DNA of 48,891 bases from Saccoglossus kowalevskii (taxonomy: Eukaryota; Hemichordata; Enteropneusta; Harrimaniidae). Location of the stretch: the NCBI RefSeq assembly GCF_000003605.2, contig NW_003128865.1:316355-365245 (forward strand), given 5' to 3'. Under the pieces are notes generated by a model. It did no database searches. It had not been told where the DNA came from and worked only from the letters and a program-made list of their open reading frames with translations. Within the stretch, counting starts at the first letter, position 1. Each line of letters starts with the position of its first letter. Position numbers and translations under genes: made by a program. Shown in pieces: positions 40,665-48,891 of this stretch.

Positions 40665-43600
40665 GTGAGTATATGTCATTATGTCATTTTGGTAATTTAT
40701 AATATCTGTGTATATATGTAAAGATGTAGTCAATATTTGATCTGATATATGGTTTGAGGTTGTGTCAAATATTATAGTTTAAATCTTAAATAGTCGTGTT
40801 TTAATTATTAGTGTTACAGAGCACTAAAATAGATAGCTACGTCCGGCGTATGTAATTTATGATTGCTCCCACGCAGAGTTGAATATTATATACGCAATCT
40901 GTTTGACAAGTTAAAAATCTACAGTTAGGATTGATGTGTTTTCGCTTCAACGTTAAGTATATTATCATAATACATTTATCTCAGAAATGTTAAATGACAA
41001 CTTTATCGCCACTTTTATAACTTCTTCTTCTCAGTCTATTTTATTACGTGTTCCATCATTTATTTAACTTATTTAGTTCTACTATTATTTCTTGAACGTG
41101 TTGTATCAGTGTAGTCAGTGTTAACATATCACGTGATCACGAGTAACTCTTATCTTTGTGGAAATATAACATTTAACATTGTAGTTTGCAAAGCGTAACT
41201 AGACATTTGTGAGCCCAAATGCAAATGACATATACTCAACTCATCGTCGAGTAAACCTGTGTTAGTTAATAACCACATTACCGTGATTATTTTATTACAC
41301 ACGTTAACATGACTTACGACCGTAAATTGTTTTGAAATAAAAGCATTTTAATCCGCGATTGAAATGATGACGCTGAAATAGCCGTCGCCATGCCAACCGG
41401 GTCTTATCTTCCTCAGTTGTTATCATCTTCAAAAGGCCTTGAACATCAATATTGCTGAAAACAGGAAGTCCATGGGCACTACAGCCTCATTATGCGTTCG
41501 TGCTGTGAAACGTGAAATTGATAGGCAAGTCAGCCACCTTTTAGCGGTCATTACTAAACACGGTATTGTCTCCTTGATATTCACCTAATACGTACGTGAA
41601 CTCACAGAGAAACATCATTGAAGCGTTTTATTATAACCTACCATGAAATCGAGTAATGAGATGATGACTGATTTGGGTAATTTCATTTAAATATTAAGGT
41701 AGAAACAACAAAATTCAGGCAGACTTCAAAAGCAAGTCATCCACGTTACATGCGTCAAAAGATACAATGAAAGTTGTCATACAAACTATGACGGTTATTT
41801 CCTTTTTGCTCATTTGTATGTGACCAATGGTTCACACTTATTATCATATGTACAGACCTTATCATGGTTTATTTTATACCAATATCATTGCAATTATCAG
41901 TCGCAGCGGAGTCCACGCACAATATCCGTTTTTTTAACTGTTTAATTATATTTGCCAGGGTATCGAGATTTTGTCAGCAAATTGGATTTTGTGTGCATTG
42001 TTTGGTTTGATTGTTTCGCAAATGCATTAGTGTGTGAACTCAAACTAATTTCAGAGACAGGAAAATTACTTTACAAAAAAACATAATTTGCTTTCAACAA
42101 AATACCATTCAATTTAAAAATTTCACACATTTAAGTGCACTCTAAGGTACACGTGTAGAGATGACGTAGGTTTGTAAGAAAATTCAGGTTCGATTTGAAA
42201 TCAAATGATATAGCACTGATGTTTGGTGACTAGCAATTGAGGTATGTTCGGAATAACAAATACAATTCGCTAAGGAACATGACATGCTCGTTACAGTCTA
42301 GGATCACTAATCTTGTGTTATTATAGTGATATGCGCTGAGAACGATAAAATCTATTGTATCGTTTCACAAGTAATTTACTCCAGGATTAATGATGTTATT
42401 TTAACCAGATACAACATATGTCCATACTGTCACGTTCGTTCGTTCGTTAATGAAAATAAAATCAATAATATGCCAAGTATCAGACTGACATGATCTACGT
42501 TAAGAGATTTTAAATCAAGAAGACATTATGACAGACTCCCCTCAATGTACGTTTTTTTCCCACGAGTGTTGCGAAGTATCCGTTTTTACACGAGTTACGC
42601 GAAAACGAAAATTAGCCTCCACAAACTATGTTTCGTTCACAACATCCTAATCCCATCCATGGTCGAGAACATGTAATTTTCAGTATTGTTGTTGTTTGTA
42701 TATTGATAGATACATTACACTACTATGATTTATCATTATTTTAAAACGTTGGTTTGTACCACGAGTCTGAGTATTCTCTAATGCGCATGTGCACTCGTTG
42801 TTGTGTATATGTGCATTTTTTCGTCTATTACCAATTTTACTTGTCATCTTGGTATTTTGACTTTTTGCTTATTGAAAATGAAAAGATGGAACATCACGGG
42901 GATCGAAGTGTAATAATCTTTGACAGAGGCAGCCTTATTCTATTTTATGCACGGACACATTCTCGCCGTTGTTTTACCTGTAAACGGCTTTTATGGAAAT
43001 TTATAAAATATTTATAAAACAATTAGTGTTTTGCGTTTCGTATGTTTTGCATATCAGCCAAGTTTAATACTATACAATAAATATCGCAATTACATAAACA
43101 ATAGTGTGAAGTACATTGTGTAATTTATACAATCTAACAGAGAACATACATAATTTAAACAACATGATCACAATAATTCCCCGGTGTTCTGAGTTAATTA
43201 TTCATACTACTGCCGCATTAATTGAGAGTTTAGATTATTGCTTTGAAAGATGCAATTGTGAAGCAGAAACTTCGCTATTCAATCAAGTTACATATATTTA
43301 CATGTTATGATATCAAGTATCCGGACATCATTTAATTTCTGAAAACCAAAAATTGAATGGAATTTCCATACACGTTAACAAAATAAAGAGGGGCCCTGGT
43401 AGATAACATACCTGCCGTGTTTGCAGTATTTCGTGTATTAAACAGACTTATCACATACTCAGTGTTAAACTCCATTATGTAATACATTTTTATGATAACT
43501 GACGTGCGAATACGCTGTTGTTAAATCAGATTTGCAATGCATGGATACCTCAATCGCTTCTGAAAAGAATATTTGGTATTTGACAGAAATGCATTCGACT

Positions 43601-46600
43601 TGCCGCTAGTTTGTGTATATGGTGGTATATTTGATCTTATGATGTGTTTTAAGTTAGTGGACCATTAACTAACATTTATTAACTATTTGCTGTAATTTCA
43701 TTTCATTTGCTATATTCTAGTAATTATTATGTGTTTCCGTTGTTAAAGAGTAGACAAAATATTAAAGGAATTAATGGTAATCATACTTTTGATAATAAAT
43801 TTAATTTAATATTCGACATACAAATACGTGTGCTTGCAAGGAAATAAAGGGAATATGGTATTATTATTTTTAAAACATGTGAAGTATGCACGTATTAACG
43901 TTCCAGGATATCTCGGCAGCTGCCAACACTTTACTTCATAATTTATGACATGGTACTTCCTGCTGGCATTTCACTATAATTTACATATATATATATGATA
44001 CCATTATAAAAACTGGCACGACACGGACACGTTGTACTGATACTTGCATACATTATGGAATAATTTCGTTGTACAGCATCGTTCAAATTGTTGAATGTGG
44101 GCATCAAAGAAGACTAAGCGTCAAGATATAGATCATTTCCATACCAATATTATGCCCTCGTCGCTGTATTTTAACTCAAGTATTCCCAATAAATCCTAAA
44201 GTCGGTTGATTATTGTTAAAGACACTAACTATATTTGAAATTAGTCAATAGAATGTATTACATTCTCTAGGTTTAAATTTTGGAGGCCTAAATACACCAG
44301 TAGTGGTTACTGTGACTGAGACAATTGCCGATGATGAGGTGGTATACACAAACATTGACGCCACTGGACAAGGAGGAGCTGCACAATATTTCTATGTATT
44401 AGAAAGTATAACCCCTGACCCCGGAGCCATGTCCCCATTCTTGTTTGTACAGGGTAAGTGAACATGAAGTTGACTGTTATGAGCTATATAGGGACACAAT
44501 CAAACGTGTGGATATATAGTGACGTAATTCGAACACGTGGTTACATAGCGACGTAATACAAACACGTGTTTATATAGTGACGTAACACAAACACGTGTTT
44601 ATATAGTGACGTAACACAAACACATGTTTATATATCGACGTAATACAAACACGTGTTTATATAGTGACGTAACACAAACACGTGTTTATATAGTTACGTA
44701 ATACCAACACGTGTGTATATAGTGACGTAATATGAACACGTGTTTATATAATGACGAAACACAAACACGTGTTTATATAGTGGCGTAAAAAACACGTGGT
44801 TAAATAGTGACGTAATACAAACACGTGGTTACATAGCGACGTAATACTAACAGGTGTTAATATAGTGACGTAATACAAACACGTGTTTATACAGTGACGT
44901 AATACAAACACATGGTTACATACCGACGTAATACAAACAGGTGTTTATATAGTGGCGTAATAAACACGTGGTTATTTAGTGACGTAATATTAACACGTGT
45001 TTATATAGTGCCGTAATACAAACACGTGGTTACATTTCGACGTAATACAAACAGGTGTTTATATAGTGGTGTAATAAACACGTATTTATATAGTGACGTG
45101 ATACAAACACGTGTTTATATAGTGACGTAACACAAACACGTATTTATATAGTGACGTAACACAAACACGTGTTTATATAGTGACGTAATACAAACACGTG
45201 TTTATACAGTGACGTAACACAAACACGTATTTATATAGTGACGTAACACAAACACGTGTTTATATATAGTGACGTAATACAAACACGTGTTTATACAGTG
45301 ACGTAATACAAACACATGGTTACATACCGACGTAATACAAACAGGTGTTTATATAGTGGCGTAATAAACACGTGGTTATTTAGTGACGTAATATTAACAC
45401 GTGTTTATATAGTGCCGTAATACAAACACGTGGTTACATTTCGACGTAATACAAACAGGTGTTTATATAGTGGTGTAATAAACACGTATTTATATAGTGA
45501 CGTGATACAAACACGTGTTTATATAGTGACGTAATACAAGCACGTGTTTATATAGTGACGTAACACAAACACGTGTTTATATAGTGACGTAATACAAACA
45601 CGTGTTTATATAGTGACGTAACACAAACCCGCGTTTATATAGTGACGTAACACAAACACGTGATATAGTGACGTAATACAAACACGTGTTTATATAGTGA
45701 CGTAATACAAACACATGGTTACATACCGACGTAATACAAACAGGTGTTTATATAGTGGCGTAATAAACACGTGGTTATTTAGTGACGTAATATTAACACG
45801 TGTTTATATAGTGCCGTAATACAAACACGTGGTTACATTTCGACGTAATACAAACAGGTGTTTATATAGTGGTGTAATAAACACGTATTTATATTGTGAC
45901 GTGATACAAACATGTGTTTATATAGTGACGTAATACAAACACGTGTTTATATAGTGACGTAACACAAACACGTGTTTATATAGTGACGTAACACAAACCC
46001 GCGTTTATATAGTGACGTAACACAAACACGTGATATAGTGGCGTAATAAACACGTGGTTATATAGTGACGTAATACAAACACGTGTTTATATAGCCACCC
46101 AATACTAGGAATGAGACTTACCATCTGCATTACAAAGAATGCATATATACAATCTTTTTATTCACCAGGCTGTTGTTGTTAATTACATTGTTCTATTAAT
46201 ACATTCATTTTAACAGGTCCCATAGGGGCATCAAATACTGCAGAAATTCGGGCAGTTGTTCCTCCAGGTTTCGATTTTGAAACAGAGCCAGAGTACGTGT
46301 TAGAAGTAACAGTGGTCGATCAGAATGACATTGCCGTTGCAGCCGTCACCGGCACCTTGACGGTGCAAGTAGCAAATGCGGTCGAACCTCCCCGTTTTGT
46401 TAATTTTGTGAATGTGGGAAGCATTGGAGAACTTGTCACGGAATCTGAAACCTTTATGATGGTGACGGCTACTGATGACGATTCGCCGCTGACGGTTATA
46501 ACGTTTAACATTATTGGGACCGACCCGTTCGGTGCACCTTTTCAAATTGGTCCAGTCGTGTACGATGTCGCAACGTCCAATGCCGGTTAGTTTATTTTAG

Positions 46601-48155
46601 TAGCGTGTGGATTAAGAGATAGTTTTGCTTGGGCCAATGTGAATATTATTCTCTGTCTATCAAAATATATATGAAGAAAAATATAGTGGTTAACAACATA
46701 ATAAAAAACAATACTCCTCGCTAACCGCTCTGAAACAATGTATAAATAGCTTGCTTTAATTGTGATTACAGTTGTATTTCTATAGCATTTAAAGTTAGTG
46801 AATAACACATGAACTACCGGTATGGTACATACCAGTATAACAGTATTCATATACATGTCAATATCACATCATTTAACACTCTCATTGTAATTATTACTTA
46901 TATTAATATGTTCCAATATGTTGTCATGTTTAAACAACAGTAGCAGTGAGCGTAACTTATACGTGTAGGAAAAAAATGAACAATTCAATTTGTAACAGAA
47001 CAGTTTAATATATTTTTATATTCGGTTTGGGTGGTTATTTGGTATATCGTCTACCACGGGTTGCACTAACATGAAAGCAGCAAACCGCTCACGGCCAATC
47101 AGAACGATGTACTCATGTAGTTGAAATGCGGGTAATGATATAACTAATATAGCTGCTTTGATTGTAGTCATACTGTATTAAATTATATTCGTATTCTGCA
47201 ACTGAGTTAATTTTTGATAACATCTCCTTTGGCGCAAAATAAATGAAATAAAATATGTAATAGAATGACAAGTATTACACGTGGAAACGGCACCCAGCCG
47301 TAATCTGGGAACCCTTCTCACTTCTCTATAAGACGTCATGTTTGTACATTATATGTTTAATCAGTACCAAATATTGTCTACCATATATCATTTTCATCGG
47401 TCTATTTACTACTTTTGCACATTTTTATGAAGTGTTTTCGTTATCTCAACAGTTGCTGATATTCAGAATGCACCTTTCCCAGGCTTTGATTTTGAGACTG
47501 GACCAACCTCATACGAATTATATATTGAGGCTGCTGACAACAATGGAGGGTCAACGACCTCTACACTGACGGTTGCCATAGTAGACGAAAATGAACCAAT
47601 CTCGATAACCAATTTGCCGAGCACGATCTATGTGCCAGAATCCATGTTGGGTAATGTGTTCCTTGTGGAATGGGCAGATATTGATATTGTGCCGGCTGGT
47701 ACCCCTACGTTTATGGTGTCATCCACCCCTGCGAATGGACCATTTAGTATAGACACATTAGGTAGTGACAGTATAACGTTTCTTCAGCAACATACACGTG
47801 TAGTTTGCAATTCGAAATCACAATGTGTTATTTATAACCGATGTGTATCTGATTTCAGGAAATGTTAAAGTGGTAATCCCGGGATTAAACTTTCTTGAAC
47901 GCAACTATTGGTCTGTTACTGTTTACGTTGAAGATCCGGATGGTCTCAGTGACAGTAAAGTCTTGTCAGTTTGGGTGACAGATGTCAATACAGGTCCCGA
48001 TATTACTAATCTAGACGACACTATACAGATTGGTGAAAAGAGTTCAGGAGGGTCGGCCATATTTGATGTACAAGCTGTAGATGACGATGAAGATGATTAT
48101 TTCTGTGTAATGTTTGCTAATCCAAATGATGGAAATTTCAAAATGAACTCAACGA
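40607..48155 (+). CDS. Gene C: cadherin-like protein (3' end outside window)
   Basis: Model: join 40607-40664, 44271-44453, 46217-46585, 47453-47761, 47859-48155, continuing beyond the window. Every junction is phase 1, giving 405 complete codons plus one base. Seen: a signal peptide, a first domain with GGLNTPVVVTVTETIADDEV, then cadherin-like repeats with FDFETEPEYVLEVTVVDQND, VEPPRF, FDFETGPTSYELYIEAADNN and VDENEP. Gene A (403-696) and gene B (23012-23173) are paralogues of its last exon here. The transmembrane part and tail should lie downstream. Inferred: a secreted-path membrane adhesion protein like A and B. Gene C shows what the N-terminal part of this family looks like when complete. 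Confidence 0.82.
40665..44270 (+). other. Gene C intron 1
   Basis: About 3.6 kb of AT-rich sequence. No exon-like ORF with matching phase was recognised. ORFs at 42754-43017 and 43116-43310 are unrecognised. Confidence 0.55.
44271..44453 (+). CDS. Gene C exon 2: first extracellular domain
   Basis: 183 nt, phase 1-1, acceptor cattctctag, donor GTAAGT. It encodes LNFGGLNTPVVVTVTETIAD and AAQYFYVLESITPDPG. No paralogous exon is found in gene B; gene A would have it outside the window. Confidence 0.82.
44454..46216 (+). other. Gene C intron 2, almost entirely minisatellite
   Basis: The intron is filled by the 29-bp repeat array listed separately. Only the first 30 or so bases and the last 120 are unique. 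Confidence 0.9.
44485..46096. repeat. 29-bp minisatellite with CACGTG and TGACGTAA motifs
   Basis: About 55 units of TATAGTGACGTAATACAAAC plus ACGTGTTTA. Most units hold the palindrome ACACGTGT, with the E-box core CACGTG, and TGACGTAA, a CREB/ATF-like half-site. A variant block starting with CATGGTTACATACCGACGTA recurs at 44911, 45315 and 45714, giving a higher-order period of about 400 bp. Confidence 0.95.
46217..46585 (+). CDS. Gene C exon 3: cadherin-like repeat
   Basis: 369 nt, phase 1-1, acceptor ttaacag, donor G|GTTAGT. It encodes FDFETEPEYVLEVTVVDQND, a VTGTLTVQVANAVEPPRF linker and MMVTATDDDSPLTVITFNI. Confidence 0.92.
46586..47452 (+). other. Gene C intron 3
   Basis: About 870 bases with no supported feature. 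Confidence 0.55.
47453..47761 (+). CDS. Gene C exon 4: cadherin-like repeat
   Basis: 309 nt, phase 1-1, acceptor tctcaacag, donor G|GTAGTG (weak). It encodes FDFETGPTSYELYIEAADNN, the linker VDENEPISITNLP and FLVEWADIDIVPAGTPTF. A 97-base intron separates it from the next exon. Confidence 0.9.
47859..48155 (+). CDS. Gene C exon 5: cadherin-like repeat
   Basis: 297 nt, phase 1-1, acceptor gatttcag, donor A|GTGAGT. It encodes NFLERNYWSVTVYVEDPDGL, VTDVNTGPDITNLDDTIQIG and VQAVDDDEDDYFCVMFANPN. It is paralogous over its whole length to gene A 403-696. It contains the in-exon ACAG at VNT|G where the gene B exon begins. Confidence 0.92.
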
Positions 48156-48891
48156 GTGAGTATTCTTTTAATAAAAATGAACTTCATTCATGATATATTA
48201 ATATAGACACGATTCGTACAACATAACACTCATATTGGGCGTTTGTTATGTTTCACTACGGCAATTACAGTATCACCAGCTACAACACGAATACTTTTGT
48301 TTACGTATTTGTCATTGATCAAAAGTTTACTTTTGTTGCTACTATCATGGAATAATAATATGCACAATACACACAGCATGTAGGCGGTTAAAATTCCTGG
48401 TTCGGAGCGCAATTTTATTTTTGCGTGTGTTCGCATTGAGTGTTGTCTCCATCTCTTCATCCCGTATTACAGGGAAATACGGACGTTATTATGAGTGAAT
48501 CGTCAAACTGAATACAACAAAGACAAATGGTGTCTTTTGTTCATGATTCGAAATAAAAAAAAATAGTATACATCGTAACGTCAACGTAACGCCATAGTTA
48601 CAGTGCGTCGTAATTTTGCGGTATTTTATACGCGAATTCCAAATATAGAACGATTACGCGCGTAAGCGTCCTCTAATAATAAAAAAACAAACATGGCTGC
48701 CCCAGGGTTTGTCAAACGAGGGGGGGGGGCAAGGGTTATTTTCGTTCAACGTAATTGCAATATTTTTTTGTCCGTACAACGTAAATAGAAAAAATAAATT
48801 TCGTAATTCTGTAATCACAGGCTAGACGTACAACGTAATCAATCAAATATTTTTTTTGTACTCTGTAAAAATGTGTCATTTTTCTCGTACG
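48156..48891 (+). other. Gene C intron 5 (continues past window)
   Basis: No exon seen. It has a poly-G run near 48720 and several scattered copies of CAACGTAA between about 48570 and 48840. Confidence 0.55.

Noticed and set aside
44485-46096. CRISPR-like regular repeats
   Set aside because: The 29-bp units are contiguous with no unique spacers, and the locus is an intron of an animal gene.

Overview
The window is nuclear DNA from an animal, most likely a marine invertebrate. It is AT-rich, rich in microsatellites, minisatellites and MITE-like repeats, and its coding sequence is cut into short exons with GT..AG borders. The lineage cannot be fixed from the sequence; a non-vertebrate deuterostome or a lophotrochozoan would fit. 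There are no operons, CRISPR arrays, rRNAs or intact tRNAs. Three runs of N (11138-11890, 25484-25533, 37797-38077) are assembly gaps.

The content is a head-to-tail array of three paralogous plus-strand genes for cadherin-like single-pass membrane proteins, here called A, B and C. Gene A (403-12455) is missing its 5' end. Gene B (19804-36149) is complete. Gene C (40607 to beyond 48155) is missing its 3' end. I assembled exons by splice sites, matching phases and paralogue alignment. The 17 exons of gene B sum to 3543 nt, exactly 1181 codons with the stop, and the A and C models also stay in frame across every junction.

The shared plan is a 58-nt signal-peptide exon, cadherin-like repeats carried mostly on phase-1 exons, a membrane-adjacent domain, one transmembrane helix and a cytoplasmic tail. 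Ectodomain exons keep their sizes between A and B (197/197, 160/160, 201/201 nt), but the tails are unrelated in most of their length. Gene A's tail is a run of Lys/Asp/Ser-rich exons of 147-159 nt amplified as units of about 260 bp, one of them dead. Gene B's tail has a Ser/Thr-rich exon with internal repeats, then eight short exons that each carry a basic R-[RK]-x-S motif like the classical PKA consensus. This pairing of a conserved adhesive ectodomain with independently expanded tail exons is the most interesting thing in the window.

Gene B also seems to have lost the first cadherin exons that gene C has. Its second exon begins at a point where gene C has an in-exon ACAG, in the same phase. 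Intergenic and intronic DNA holds a 29-bp minisatellite with CACGTG and TGACGTAA motifs, a 45-bp minisatellite at two sites, a TTAA-flanked MITE family, a long inverted-repeat element, and one possible antisense exon. Protein family and function statements rest on motif reading only; no database search was run.
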